NCBI GenBank assembly: GCA_023400055.1
Contig: JAEXFN010000038.1
Span: forward strand, 62,001 to 126,000
Direction of reading: 5' to 3'
Origin: Bacillota bacterium
Lineage (GTDB): Bacteria > Bacillota > UBA4882 > UBA8346
DNA length: 64,000 nt
Numbering within the stretch: position 1 is the stretch's first letter; each line of letters begins with the position of its first letter. The notes under the pieces were generated by a model. The model did no database searches. It worked only from the letters and a program-made list of their open reading frames with translations, and was not told the DNA's origin. Positions 25,775 through 34,332 of the stretch are shown piece after piece. Position numbers and translations under genes: made by a program.

Positions 25775-27409
25775 TTGGAGCTGAAACCGACGCGGGTGGC
25801 GATTTACGCCCGGGTGTCCACCGAGGAACAGGCGGAGCACGGATACTCAATCGACGCGCAATTGGATACCCTGCGGCAATATTGTCAACAGACCGGAAAG
25901 CAGGTGGCGGGGGAGTACGTGGATCGGGGAGTCAGCGGCAAGGAGATGACCCGGAGGCTCGAACTGAAAAGGATGCTCCGAGATGTGGAAAACCGGTTGT
26001 TCGACGAGGTGTTGGTATGGAAGATCAATCGCCTCTCCCGCAAGACCAAGGATCTATTGGAGATCGTCGAGCGGCTCGATAAAAACAACATTTACTTCCG
26101 CTCCTTCTCGGAGAACTTCGAGACCGAGACTCCGATGGGCCGCTTTGCTCTGCAGATGCTGGGAGCGGTTGGAGAACTAGAACGAAACACCATCGTCGAG
26201 AACGTGAAGCTCGGGATGAAGCAAAGGGCGAGGATGGGCCTTTGGAACGGCGGGTTGGTCCTGGGGTACCGTCATGTTCAGGATACCAGTCCCACCAGGA
26301 AAGGCGGCAACCGAAGCATTGAGATCGTCCCGGTGGAGGCGGTCCTCGTCCGGCGGATTTTCACCCTTTACGCCTCGGGGAAAGGTCTGCGGGCCATCGC
26401 CAATCAGCTCAACCGGGAAGGAAATCGGACCAAGCGGGGGAACCCCTTCTCCACCGCTTCAGTGAAGGAGATCCTGCATAATCCGCTTTACGCGGGAATG
26501 GTCCGCTACAACCGCTTTGAGGGTTGGAGCGAAAAGCGACGCAGGGGGAAGAACCCGAACCCGATCCTGGTGGAGGGAAAGCACGAGCCGATCATTGAGC
26601 GGGAGCTCTGGGAGAAGGTCCAGGAGCTGATTTTGCGGAAATCAAAGGTCAGTCCGCGCGTCTTCGAAGGAGTTTCCCTGCTGACCGGTCTGCTGCGCTG
26701 TCCTCGTTGCGGCTCGGCCATGGTCGCTAGTCGGACGGTCAACTACATGAAGGATGGTACCAAGGTTACCCGCCGCTACTACTCTTGCGGTCGGGCTCGT
26801 TCCCAGGGAAGCTCAGTCTGTTCCGTAAACTCGGTACGGGCTGAAGAGGCCGAACAAGCGGTGCTCAAACGGATTCGAGATGTTGTTAACCAACCTCGGT
26901 TGGTCGCGGAGGTGGTGAAGGCCGTCAACCAGAGATGGATTTCCGGGGTGGGGATGGCCCAAGGCGAACTGGCTGGGCTCGAGGCCAATCTCGCCGGGAT
27001 TGCCCGGAAGAAAGCCAAGGTGATGGAGGCGTACGAGGCGGAGGCCATTGACCGGGAGGTGTTGTTCTCCCGGATGGAGGAACTGAAGGCGGATGAGGAG
27101 GCTCTTTCAAAACGCCAGGCCGAGCTTAACGGGAGCATCATCAGTGGTCCACCCAGGACAGTCCGGGTTGAGGAGATCCGAAAGCTCCTCTCTGATTTCG
27201 AGGGATTGCTCGGGAAAGCTTCGCCGGAGCAGCGGAAAGTCCTGCTTCATTCGGTGATCCAGGAGATCGAGGTATTGCCCGGTCGGAAGCTGGGTCGGAT
27301 CACCATGCGGTTCGGCTCGGAGGAAAAAGAGAATCAAGCAAGCTTGGAGGGCCTGCTGGAGAAAAAATCCGGCAGGCCCTCATTGTTCGCATTGACCCTC
27401 GCAATCTAA
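25775..27409 (+). CDS. Large serine recombinase, CcrB-like
   Basis: 544 residues, the length of CcrB (about 542). Resolvase domain with Ser14 in YARVSTEEQ and GYSIDAQ after it; recombinase domain about 170-290; zinc ribbon CPRCGS, YYSCG and Cys; coiled coil about 380-440; and an ending (SLFALTLAI) like that of CcrB. The segment WSEKRRRGKNP, EGKHEPII, LLTGLLRCPRCGSAM, MKDGTKVTRRYYSC closely follows my memory of staphylococcal CcrB. It would integrate and excise the element at rlmH together with the CcrA-position protein. TTG start with AAGGAAG 7 bp upstream. Intrinsic terminator at the stop. Confidence 0.9.
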   Translation: MELKPTRVAIYARVSTEEQAEHGYSIDAQLDTLRQYCQQTGKQVAGEYVDRGVSGKEMTRRLELKRMLRDVENRLFDEVLVWKINRLSRKTKDLLEIVERLDKNNIYFRSFSENFETETPMGRFALQMLGAVGELERNTIVENVKLGMKQRARMGLWNGGLVLGYRHVQDTSPTRKGGNRSIEIVPVEAVLVRRIFTLYASGKGLRAIANQLNREGNRTKRGNPFSTASVKEILHNPLYAGMVRYNRFEGWSEKRRRGKNPNPILVEGKHEPIIERELWEKVQELILRKSKVSPRVFEGVSLLTGLLRCPRCGSAMVASRTVNYMKDGTKVTRRYYSCGRARSQGSSVCSVNSVRAEEAEQAVLKRIRDVVNQPRLVAEVVKAVNQRWISGVGMAQGELAGLEANLAGIARKKAKVMEAYEAEAIDREVLFSRMEELKADEEALSKRQAELNGSIISGPPRTVRVEEIRKLLSDFEGLLGKASPEQRKVLLHSVIQEIEVLPGRKLGRITMRFGSEEKENQASLEGLLEKKSGRPSLFALTLAI

Positions 27410-27438
27410 GGGATGAGCGGGGGTCTTTTTATTTTTTG
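27394..27438 (+). terminator. Terminator of the recombinase operon
   Basis: GACCCTCGC (27394-27402) and GCGGGGGTC (27417-27425), followed by TTTTTATTTTTT. The recombinase stop codon lies in the loop. Confidence 0.75.
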
Positions 27439-27575
27439 TTTCCAGTGGTTAGATACTGATATAGGGTATTCATTTTGGTTTGGTTGAAGTGGATGATCAG
27501 CCGTAACATAAATTGTTTCTTTGGAATGATTATTGACCATATTTAGGTTGAAAGTTCACCGTTCTTCCTAATAAG

Positions 27576-27625
27576 CATTTCAAAAAAAGCATTCGCCTCA
27601 AAGGGGCGCAATGCTTTTTGAAAGC
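27576..27625 (-). terminator. Terminator of the minus-strand cargo operon
   Basis: GCATTTCAAAAAAAGCATT-type arm pairs with AATGCTTTTTGAAA around GCCTC/GGGGC. It lies just after the stop of the secreted-protein gene. Confidence 0.75.
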
Positions 27626-27636
27626 TCATGAGATAA

Positions 27637-28572
27637 TCAGTTAATCTTAAACGACTTCTCAATATGCTCGGTAACCTTATCGTAAAGCCCCCTCTGACTC
27701 ACCGGATATTCAAATCGCATCGCATAGATAACGTCCTTGGTAACAAACGACTTTTGGTAATATATCCGGCCATTTTGCGCCCATGACAGAACGAACCAGT
27801 CGCCTTTGACCACCTTCAACGCCGGACTCACCCCGCGTAGTTCCCTCAATGCCTCTTGATAAGCCGCCTGAGTGGAGAGCCCGTTGAAATTCATCGAACC
27901 CCACACCCACAAAGTGGCGAGCCCATCGGCCGAGATGAACGTGCGGCCGTCGCCGTTATCGGGCGGCGCTTGCGGGATTAACTGGTTCGGATATTCAACG
28001 CGGAAACCGTAACGGGCGTTGACATAGGGCGTATAGGGGGATTGAATCGACGGTTGTGGCCGAATGATGCATATGGTGTAATAAATCCCATCCTCATTGG
28101 CGATGCCCAGGATATAGCTGATCCTTTCCAGATCCCAGCGGAAGTTATAGGCCATGTCGTTGAAGTCGGGCAGATCCATTTTCAGCGTGGTTGCCTTTCC
28201 CAAACCAGATTGCATATCCCCGGCCAACGCCAACATCTCATTCCACGCCTCAAGGCCTGGATTGCCGTCCGGGTATGGCGACAAGGCGATCTGACTCAAC
28301 TGGCCGTTCTCAAAACCAAAGGCCATAGTAAAGGGACGATCATAAAATATGGTATCGGCCCGGAGACCCTCCTGGTCATTGACCAGATTTTTCATTTCCT
28401 TCGTGGTTGAGAGATACTTGATTTTGGCCATCACCACCGCCTGGTTATCCCCGAAACGGAAAATCCGGTAATCGCCCTGAACCTTGCCGTAGTCGGCGGC
28501 GCTGGAGAAGTCCGTCGCGCCGACCAAAAGGAACAGAAAAACCGCGAGGACCATCAAAAGTTTTCTCATCAT
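27637..28572 (-). CDS. Secreted protein of unknown function
   Basis: 311 residues with a signal peptide (MRKLLMVLAVFLFLLVGAT, cleavage near SAA). The mature part has two halves. The C-terminal half (about 178-310; YGFRVEYPNQLIP, then FISADGLATLWVWGS) resembles small surface domains found beside peptidase genes, which I cannot name. The upstream HtpX-like gene ends in an ATGA overlap with this start, so the two are translationally coupled. GGAGGG lies 3 bp before the first ATG and 6 bp before the second, so residue 2 may be the true start. It may be a partner or substrate of the membrane protease. Confidence 0.75.
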   Translation of the reverse strand: MMRKLLMVLAVFLFLLVGATDFSSAADYGKVQGDYRIFRFGDNQAVVMAKIKYLSTTKEMKNLVNDQEGLRADTIFYDRPFTMAFGFENGQLSQIALSPYPDGNPGLEAWNEMLALAGDMQSGLGKATTLKMDLPDFNDMAYNFRWDLERISYILGIANEDGIYYTICIIRPQPSIQSPYTPYVNARYGFRVEYPNQLIPQAPPDNGDGRTFISADGLATLWVWGSMNFNGLSTQAAYQEALRELRGVSPALKVVKGDWFVLSWAQNGRIYYQKSFVTKDVIYAMRFEYPVSQRGLYDKVTEHIEKSFKIN

Positions 28573-30011
28573 AAACCCTCCAAGTTATTTGGTTGCTTCA
28601 AGGATTGCAAGGCTTGAATCCGCCGCTCAATCGATGGATGGGTGGAAAACAAGTCAATCCAGCGCCGGGACGAGCTGATTTTGAAAGCGGCGTACGGTAA
28701 TTGCTCGCGGGGAGGGATCGAAGTATCGCCATGCAAGATCGTCAACGCGCCAATCATCGCCTCCGGGGAAGTCAACTGGGCCGCGTTGGCGTCCGCCGCG
28801 AATTCCCGATGTCGGGAGAAGAACATCACGATCAGACTACCCAGAAAAGTCAGCAATACCGTCACCGCCCATTTTACGATTGCGATCATCCAATAGGTCA
28901 CTACGCCCACTTTATCCGAGAAAAGCGCCGCTAACTTCACGATCTGCAGAGGTATCGTGACTAGCACGACCAGCGAGTTCACCACCGCCTGGACCAAACC
29001 CAGCGTGACCATGTCGCCGTTGGCGACATGGCCGATCTCATGCGCCGCCACGGCCGCCACTTCCTGGGGACCCATCCGGTTCAAAAGAGCGGTGCTGAAG
29101 GCAACTAGGCTCCGTTTCCGTGACAGCCCGGTGGCGAAGGCGTTCATGTCGTCACCGCGATAGACTCCCACTTCCGGAACACGCGGCAAGCCCGCCCTCC
29201 GGGCCAGGGACTCGACCAACTCATAGAGCTGCTTTTCCTTGGGGTCGGACGTTTGGGGCGCGATGACCCGGATCCCGTGAACCCGTTTTAGGATCCACTT
29301 GGCCAGCGCCAGCCAGAAGAAGGAAGCGATGAATCCATAGACAGGGGCGAAAAAGGCCGCCGCCGGGAGAACCATGGACAGCGTGGCGACAATGCCGGCG
29401 TTGACTAAAAAGTAGTAAAGAAGTCTTTTCCCGAGGCCATTTTTGATGGGGACGGTGTTGGATATTTGACATACTGGTGCTGGGAAAACAGCGGGAGTAA
29501 TTGCTAAAGGGGCTGGGATGGAGGGAGCGAGTGATTCCTTGAAATTGCCGATTTGAAGGTCGGCGGTTGAGGCGGTTTCCATGGAGCCAATTGTCGTTAC
29601 TTGGTTGGGGTTTGGAAGCGTGGCCGGTTCCGCCGGGGAGTCCGTTTCCTCCAACGCGGCCCGCAATTGCCGCATCCAAAGCACGAAATACTCGGCATAT
29701 TTCCTCTTCAGATAGGTCCCGAAAATGCCGAATCCCAGGGTCTCCTTCATCGCCACCTCCACCTTGGTGGCTTCGCCCATGGCCTCGATGCGGACATGAG
29801 CCTGTTTGGGGAGATCCTCGGGTTCGGCGAGGAATCCTCCAATCAGCCGGGTTTTTAGACTGGAACCTTGGCTGAGCAGCCATTCGCGGCGCGGCGTTCG
29901 TTCCTGAATCAGGATCATGCCGGATCTCAGGAAAAACTGTTGGAGATCTGGACAAACCTGTTCCACGGGACGGGACACTATCCAAGCCGCTTGTTCTTGA
30001 ACTTTAGCCAT
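28569..30011 (-). CDS. htpX: HtpX-like M48 membrane metalloprotease with N-terminal extension
   Basis: 480 residues, longer than classical HtpX (about 290). Residues 1-120 form a soluble domain of unknown type, 120-190 a Pro/Thr/Ala-rich linker, and 195-470 an M48 protease. This has two membrane hairpins (about 197-240 and 340-395), zinc motif HEIGH (324-328), a downstream REFAAD zinc ligand and DLFSTHPSIERRI. It degrades damaged membrane proteins with the active site in the cytoplasm. Strong GGAGG ribosome site. It lies after the WYL regulator and is coupled to the secreted protein gene, a cargo operon of the element. Confidence 0.87.
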   Translation of the reverse strand: MAKVQEQAAWIVSRPVEQVCPDLQQFFLRSGMILIQERTPRREWLLSQGSSLKTRLIGGFLAEPEDLPKQAHVRIEAMGEATKVEVAMKETLGFGIFGTYLKRKYAEYFVLWMRQLRAALEETDSPAEPATLPNPNQVTTIGSMETASTADLQIGNFKESLAPSIPAPLAITPAVFPAPVCQISNTVPIKNGLGKRLLYYFLVNAGIVATLSMVLPAAAFFAPVYGFIASFFWLALAKWILKRVHGIRVIAPQTSDPKEKQLYELVESLARRAGLPRVPEVGVYRGDDMNAFATGLSRKRSLVAFSTALLNRMGPQEVAAVAAHEIGHVANGDMVTLGLVQAVVNSLVVLVTIPLQIVKLAALFSDKVGVVTYWMIAIVKWAVTVLLTFLGSLIVMFFSRHREFAADANAAQLTSPEAMIGALTILHGDTSIPPREQLPYAAFKISSSRRWIDLFSTHPSIERRIQALQSLKQPNNLEGL

Positions 30012-30076
30012 TTGCGTTCCTCCTTGATTTATTCATGCCATTTGAAATTTCATCCGTTTTTGGGATCATTCATAAG

Positions 30077-31105
30077 CTATTTTTGGTATATTTTCAACAT
30101 ATTGGTGATAATTTCCTTAATTTCACAACGAAAATCCTCGGGATAAAGAAGTTCAATGTTGTTGGCCTGGGCCAGAATCCAGCCCTTAAGGCCCTGCCAT
30201 TGCGCCTCGACTTCGATGAGGGTGTAGTCCTCGTCTATTCCGACGATGCGGGCGGCGGGCAATTTGGCGAAAATGTGGTCCAAGGAATCGCCCCAGTAGC
30301 GAAACTGAATATTCACCAGGGAAACGGATTGCAAAAACATCACCTTCTTTTGAAAGTTTTTTTGGCGAGTCCGATCGTTAATCCGGTTCGGAGCCCGTTC
30401 CATGAGAACGCGATGGTTTTGGATCAGATCCAGGCGAAACACCGAGATGCCTTCTCGCTGTCTGGTGGCTAAAATCCGTCCGATGAGGTAGAAGTAACCG
30501 CCGCTGAAAGTGATTCCGAAAGGATCCACAACAAACATTCGCAAGGGACCCGTCCTGCCGGAATAGTCGATTTCGACCGGCAGCATGCGCTGGATCACTT
30601 CACCTAGACGCCATAGACGCGGCACCAGATTTTTTTCCTGGATATTCGCGCGGTAAAACGCCCGCTCGCGGCTCAGCAGTTCCTCCAGAACCCAGCGTTC
30701 CGCTGGCGGGCAATGGGTCAGGAGTTTCCGCCAGAGCGTGTCCAACTCGGTCTTGGCCAGACAACGGCTGCCCAAGACCAGTTCCAGCAGGAACAGGATA
30801 TCGGGACTGGTGAGCCAGGACTGTTCGTCGCGTTGAAAACGGTATCCCTGGACGGAGTGATCATAGGTTAGTCCATGAATTCCGGCCTGCTGAAACTGGT
30901 GGATAAATTCCCGCAAATCGGCCAGATCCCGTTGGATGGTCTTCTCATCGACGCCAAAACGCTCCGCCTTGACCTTCTTGAACAAGACCTCGCCCCGGCT
31001 GAACCGCTCGAAGAAGGAGAGCAGCCGAATCATTTTTCGGTGATTGCGATGGACGTATCGTTGCCTGGGAATGGCGGACACCTCGGATGACATTTCATTT
31101 TCCAA
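30077..31105 (-). CDS. WYL-domain transcriptional regulator
   Basis: 342 residues. Winged helix at about 20-85 (RMIRLLSFFERFSRG, with VDEKTIQRDLADLREFI as recognition helix), WYL domain about 155-245 (ideal motif modified to GGYFYLIGR) and a C-terminal WCX extension about 260-340. WYL proteins bind nucleotide-like or nucleic-acid ligands and often regulate stress or defence genes. It lies 65 bp upstream of the HtpX-like gene on the same strand, so it probably controls that pair. The ribosome site (TTGGA) is weak. Confidence 0.88.
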   Translation of the reverse strand: MENEMSSEVSAIPRQRYVHRNHRKMIRLLSFFERFSRGEVLFKKVKAERFGVDEKTIQRDLADLREFIHQFQQAGIHGLTYDHSVQGYRFQRDEQSWLTSPDILFLLELVLGSRCLAKTELDTLWRKLLTHCPPAERWVLEELLSRERAFYRANIQEKNLVPRLWRLGEVIQRMLPVEIDYSGRTGPLRMFVVDPFGITFSGGYFYLIGRILATRQREGISVFRLDLIQNHRVLMERAPNRINDRTRQKNFQKKVMFLQSVSLVNIQFRYWGDSLDHIFAKLPAARIVGIDEDYTLIEVEAQWQGLKGWILAQANNIELLYPEDFRCEIKEIITNMLKIYQK

Positions 31106-31281
31106 AATTCAGCCGGTTTGAAAGATAATAGCATATCGGGAGGGACATCCAGTGTCCATCCGGCTTTTTTGGAAACATATTTTTTTACCAGGAAAATGAA
31201 TTCACAGTCGGGGTCCAGGTTCCTATTTTTTGGCCCGAAAAATTTAGCGCGGCCGGAGTTTATTTAACTCCGGCCATCCCC
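31106..31281. other. Spacer between the WYL and RadC operons
   Basis: 176 bp, locally AT-rich, probably holding the WYL promoter. No gene seen. Confidence 0.4.
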
Positions 31282-31413
31282 TCAATTCTTGGCTTCCAAC
31301 TCCTTGAGTTTCTTATAGAGCTCCTCCGTCGCGTTGATGACGAACTCGTTTCCGGTCAAAACCTTTAGACTGGCCTCAAAGCCGATCCGCAAGGCTTCGA
31401 GCGCGTTATTCAT
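31282..31413 (-). CDS. 43-residue peptide coupled to the glycine-zipper gene
   Basis: The sequence starts MNNALEALRIGFEASLKVL and ends in Lys/Glu-rich coil (EELYKKLKELEAKN). It is probably an all-helical, soluble peptide. The start overlaps the preceding stop by 8 bp and GGAGA lies about 10 bp upstream. I do not recognise it. Coupling suggests a partner of the membrane peptide, for example an immunity or adaptor protein. Confidence 0.55.
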   Translation of the reverse strand: MNNALEALRIGFEASLKVLTGNEFVINATEELYKKLKELEAKN

Positions 31414-31618
31414 CAAGCGGTTTCTCCTTTCGTTCGTTTGGGGAGGAACAGGACCATCCCGCCGTTGTCCCAGCCACTAGTCCGACGACAAATCCAATCG
31501 CTCCACCGACGGGGCCGGAGACGGCAAATCCGAGCGCCGTGCCCAATGTGCCTCCGGCCAGCGCTCCGCCCCCGACGGAGGCAGAGGAGCGGATGCCTCT
31601 GGTCAGGTTATCATTCAT
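31406..31618 (-). CDS. Glycine-zipper membrane peptide
   Basis: 70 residues. Positions 14-55 are almost entirely Gly, Ala, Val, Leu and Phe with GxxxG spacing (GGGALAGGTLGTALGF, then GPVGGAIGFVVGLVAG), predicting a tight two-helix membrane hairpin. A charged tail follows. Such peptides include bacteriocin-like and pore-forming toxins as well as harmless glycine-zipper proteins; no leader sequence or modification genes are present. It is ATGA-coupled to radC upstream and coupled to the 43-residue peptide downstream. Confidence 0.65.
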   Translation of the reverse strand: MNDNLTRGIRSSASVGGGALAGGTLGTALGFAVSGPVGGAIGFVVGLVAGTTAGWSCSSPNERKEKPLDE

Positions 31619-32211
31619 ATGTGGTCCGCCTCCTTCAGGGAGCGGTATTGTCCCTTGCCGATGATGACGTGGTCCAGCAAATGAATGGCCAGGAGTTCTC
31701 CGGCTTCCTTCAGGCGATGGGTCAGCTCAATATCATTTTGGGACGGAGCCGGATCGCCGCTCGGATGGTTGTGGACCACGATGACGGATTTCGCCAACAA
31801 CTTGACCGGAAGGTGGTACACCTCCCGGGGCTCCACGATGCCGCGATCGACCCCGCCGATGATGATGGTTCGAGAACAAAGAACCTTATTTTTGGTGTTC
31901 AGGCAGATGACGCGGATATGTTCTTGCTTGAGCAGTTGCATGTCCCGGGTGGCCTGAAAGACGTCCGCCGGGGTGCGGATGGTGGTCCCGAGCGGGAGAG
32001 GTCGTTCATACAGCCTGCGGGAGATCTCCGCTACCGCTTTCAGCCTGAGGGCTTGCTCCTTTCGCAATCCCTTCAAGTGCCGCAATTCATTGGGTTCGGA
32101 GTGCATCAGCGCCTCCTCCAGGGAGCCAAGGGAAGTCAAGACTGTGGCGGCCGAGGATTCGGCGATCACCAGCCCCAAAAGTTCCTGGTTGGATAGTTGT
32201 GCGTAATTCAT
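31615..32211 (-). CDS. radC: RadC/MPN-type JAB-domain protein
   Basis: 198 residues from the ATG at 32211, chosen because GGAGG lies 7 bp upstream; an ATG at 32217 sits only one base after it. An N-terminal helix-hairpin-helix-like region is followed by the JAB1/MPN domain with the complete metal motif HNHPSGDPAPSQND (about residues 150-163). The biochemical role is unknown; mobile-element copies accompany anti-restriction and replication genes. It is coupled downstream to the glycine-zipper peptide and follows parR after a perfect palindrome. Confidence 0.9.
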   Translation of the reverse strand: MNYAQLSNQELLGLVIAESSAATVLTSLGSLEEALMHSEPNELRHLKGLRKEQALRLKAVAEISRRLYERPLPLGTTIRTPADVFQATRDMQLLKQEHIRVICLNTKNKVLCSRTIIIGGVDRGIVEPREVYHLPVKLLAKSVIVVHNHPSGDPAPSQNDIELTHRLKEAGELLAIHLLDHVIIGKGQYRSLKEADHI

Positions 32212-32235
32212 AAACATGCCTCCAATCGATGAATG

Positions 32236-32264
32236 AGCCCATAACCCCATGGGGGTTATGGGCT
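32236..32264. repeat. Perfect 29-bp palindrome between parR and radC
   Basis: AGCCCATAACCCC and GGGGTTATGGGCT, 13-bp arms around ATG. No T-run follows on either strand, so a terminator is doubtful; a protein-binding site or RNA processing hairpin is more likely. It overlaps the last two bases of the parR gene. Confidence 0.6.
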
Positions 32265-32526
32265 AAAAGCTTTGAGTCAATTGATCGAGCCTCGTGGCGA
32301 TGTCACTGGGATCCGATTCTGCATGATCTTGACTCGCGGGCTGGAATGAAGTTCGTTCCGGAAATTGGGCGGGATGCGGTAATCGGGACGAGGCCGGTTC
32401 ATGGAGCGAACGGCGCAGGGCGTCGCGGATGAAGCAGCTGCGCTCGCCGTCGCCGAGATCGTCCAGCCAGGCAATGAGGTCAGCGTCCCGCTCCGGTTTG
32501 AGGCGGAAGGTGTAACGTGCGGCCAT
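32263..32526 (-). CDS. Probable ParR-type ribbon-helix-helix centromere-binding protein
   Basis: 87 residues. Residues 1-45 fit a short RHH fold (MAARYTFRLKPERDADLIAW, then SCFIRDALRRSL), followed by a disordered Pro/Ser/Gln-rich tail ending in a helix (IATRLDQLTQSF) that could contact the filament. It starts 3 bp after the actin-like gene, the standard parMR order. It should bind a parC centromere and couple it to ParM filaments. Family membership rests on context and fold pattern. Confidence 0.7.
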   Translation of the reverse strand: MAARYTFRLKPERDADLIAWLDDLGDGERSCFIRDALRRSLHEPASSRLPHPAQFPERTSFQPASQDHAESDPSDIATRLDQLTQSF

Positions 32527-32529
32527 GGG

Positions 32530-33537
32530 TTATTCCCTCCAGATCCGTTTGCCGAACTTCAGGTAGCCGGAGACGTTGGCATATGCCGGGGAAGAAGCCA
32601 GGACAGCTTGACCCTCGAAGACCGGGAGCAGATAGTCGCTCAGCAGAAGCGCTCCGCCGCCGGTGAGGAGGATCCGGTCCAGTTCCCAGCGGTCCGGCCA
32701 GGTGGATTTCACCCGGCTGACGATTTGTTCCGCCGCGTTTTGGAAGGCGGCTTGCCTCATCAGGTCGATCGACACTGCTTTCCCGGCGATCATCACCTCG
32801 TTGGCCCGGACCAGGGGTTCCATTCTCTCGGGGGGGACCTCAAGGCTGAGGTTCCGGTAAAGCTCGGTGGAGAGGTTCTGGAAGGAGTTGAAGATGCCCA
32901 GCCTCGAGAAGGAGGCGGAACGGGTGTTCACGAACTCCAGACCGTCAACCCGGGCCAGGTCCAGGGTGTTGTAGCCAATGTCGATGATTCCGACCTTACC
33001 GGCGGCCATCCGGTTTTCGATCAGCTGGCCGTCGTCATCGAGAATGGCGTCGAAGTAGGTCCCCATGGGCTGGGGGATTACCCGGACCGCCTCGACAGAG
33101 AGCAGGACCGATTTGACGATTTTGCCCGATGGGCTCAGGAGGTCGGTGAAGTGGGCACAGCCGATGGCCGACAGATAGCGTTCCTTGAAGCGCTGGTAAT
33201 GGGAGACGGGAAGCCCGGTGACCAAATTGATCAGTTCCGGGCTTTTTCGGGCGAGGATGGTGAGGGCCGTGAGCAAAAGAACGATCCCCTCCTTGGCGAC
33301 GGTCCGCTGCGAGTCGATGGTGTTCTGGGGGGTGGATTGCTTGATGGCTGCCTCTCCGACGAACCAGTCCTTGCGATCGGTGGATATGGCGAGCCGGGAG
33401 GTGAGCGGGGAATTTTCCATTCCGGCGGAGAAGATGACCGGTTTGAACTCTCCGATGAGCGAGGGGAAGTCGTAATGTTCCCCATGGGATGAGACGGCCT
33501 TGGTCCGGCCAAAGCCGACGTCCACGGCGGCGATCAT
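32530..33537 (-). CDS. parM: ParM/StbA-like actin-family plasmid segregation ATPase
   Basis: 335 residues. Actin-fold nucleotide signatures: phosphate 1 VDVGFGRTKAV (Asp6), phosphate 2 GIIDIGYNTLDLA (about 174-186) and adenosine motif LLTGGGALLL (about 292-301). The length is typical of ParM/Alp-type proteins. It polymerises to push sister copies of a plasmid apart. On a chromosome-integrated element it implies that the excised circle is stably partitioned or replicates. GGAGT 8 bp upstream of the ATG. No clear set of iterated parC repeats is visible in 33538-33740. Confidence 0.85.
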   Translation of the reverse strand: MIAAVDVGFGRTKAVSSHGEHYDFPSLIGEFKPVIFSAGMENSPLTSRLAISTDRKDWFVGEAAIKQSTPQNTIDSQRTVAKEGIVLLLTALTILARKSPELINLVTGLPVSHYQRFKERYLSAIGCAHFTDLLSPSGKIVKSVLLSVEAVRVIPQPMGTYFDAILDDDGQLIENRMAAGKVGIIDIGYNTLDLARVDGLEFVNTRSASFSRLGIFNSFQNLSTELYRNLSLEVPPERMEPLVRANEVMIAGKAVSIDLMRQAAFQNAAEQIVSRVKSTWPDRWELDRILLTGGGALLLSDYLLPVFEGQAVLASSPAYANVSGYLKFGKRIWRE

Positions 33538-33744
33538 GATTGATTACTCCTTTCAAAATTGAATTGGATTGGGTCATGGATAGCTAAAAGGGATTTTTCA
33601 AGAGGGTTGATTCAAGTCCCGAGTTGGAAGTCATCCTTCGTATCCAGACAGTGAAGCATGGAACAGGATGAGGGGTAGGTAAAAATCGCGCCAAGATCAA
33701 AGCAGAGCGAGGAGTTTTGCTTGTAATTGAATTCCTTTTCTTTT

Positions 33745-33798
33745 TTGTCAGCCCGTGGCGGATGGCAGCGGACAAAAATTAACCCTTCGCTTTGGCGA
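33745..33798. repeat. Copy A of a roughly 55-bp repeat flanking a small gene
   Basis: Shares GTGGCGGA, GCGGACA-AAATT-ACCCTT and the ending GGCGA with copy B at 34271. It lies just downstream of the minus-strand gene at 33804. Confidence 0.5.
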
Positions 33799-33803
33799 GA
33801 GCC

Positions 33804-34241
33804 TCAAAGTTTATTTGCCAAGATTTCCGCAACGTAAAGAAGTCTTGCTTTAACTTGATCCCAAGATGATGTCGAGGATAGCAACTCTGAAAGGACACAT
33901 GTATCGCCACTAAAGAAAGTGCCGTTGAGAACATCTCGGATTAGATCTCCTTCCCATCCAGGCTCGCCCCCGAAAACGACCTCATAGAGCGCTTCCTGGT
34001 CACTTTCTGGTAACGACCACCCCATGGATTTTTCGTGAAACGAGATACTGCTTGGATACTGATTCGGTTCATATTCGACCCAAAACAGCTTGAACGAGCC
34101 ATCCTCAAGCTGGATAGCCCCCATTAGTTCGGTCGGGGTATTCCGGTTTTTGGTATATCCGCCAAGGATGAATCGGTTACCCCCTTCATCAAAATCGATT
34201 GAAGGGTTATATGAGTCGATAAACCATTTGTTTGTGACCAT
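33804..34241 (-). CDS. Unknown acidic cytoplasmic protein
   Basis: 145 residues, rich in Asp, Glu and aromatic residues (for example FKLFWVEYEPNQYPSS and GGEPGWEGDLIRDVL), no signal or membrane segment. I do not recognise it. The acidic, Trp-rich composition resembles SMI1/KNR4-like or other immunity-type proteins, without a decisive motif. CGGAGG lies 7 bp upstream of the ATG. It is flanked by copies A and B of a repeat, like a cassette. Confidence 0.6.
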   Translation of the reverse strand: MVTNKWFIDSYNPSIDFDEGGNRFILGGYTKNRNTPTELMGAIQLEDGSFKLFWVEYEPNQYPSSISFHEKSMGWSLPESDQEALYEVVFGGEPGWEGDLIRDVLNGTFFSGDTCVLSELLSSTSSWDQVKARLLYVAEILANKL

Positions 34242-34270
34242 TTAATGCCTCCGTTTGGGATATGGATTGG

Positions 34271-34326
34271 CGTCCGCCAACGTCGGACAGTGGCGGACAG
34301 AATTCACCCTTTCACTTTTTCGGCGA
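34271..34326. repeat. Copy B of the roughly 55-bp repeat
   Basis: Contains GTCCGCCA and TGGCGGAC as an 8-bp inverted repeat around ACGTCGGACAG, followed by AATTCACCCTTTC and GGCGA. It separates the two small minus-strand genes. Confidence 0.5.
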
Positions 34327-34332
34327 TGGAGG

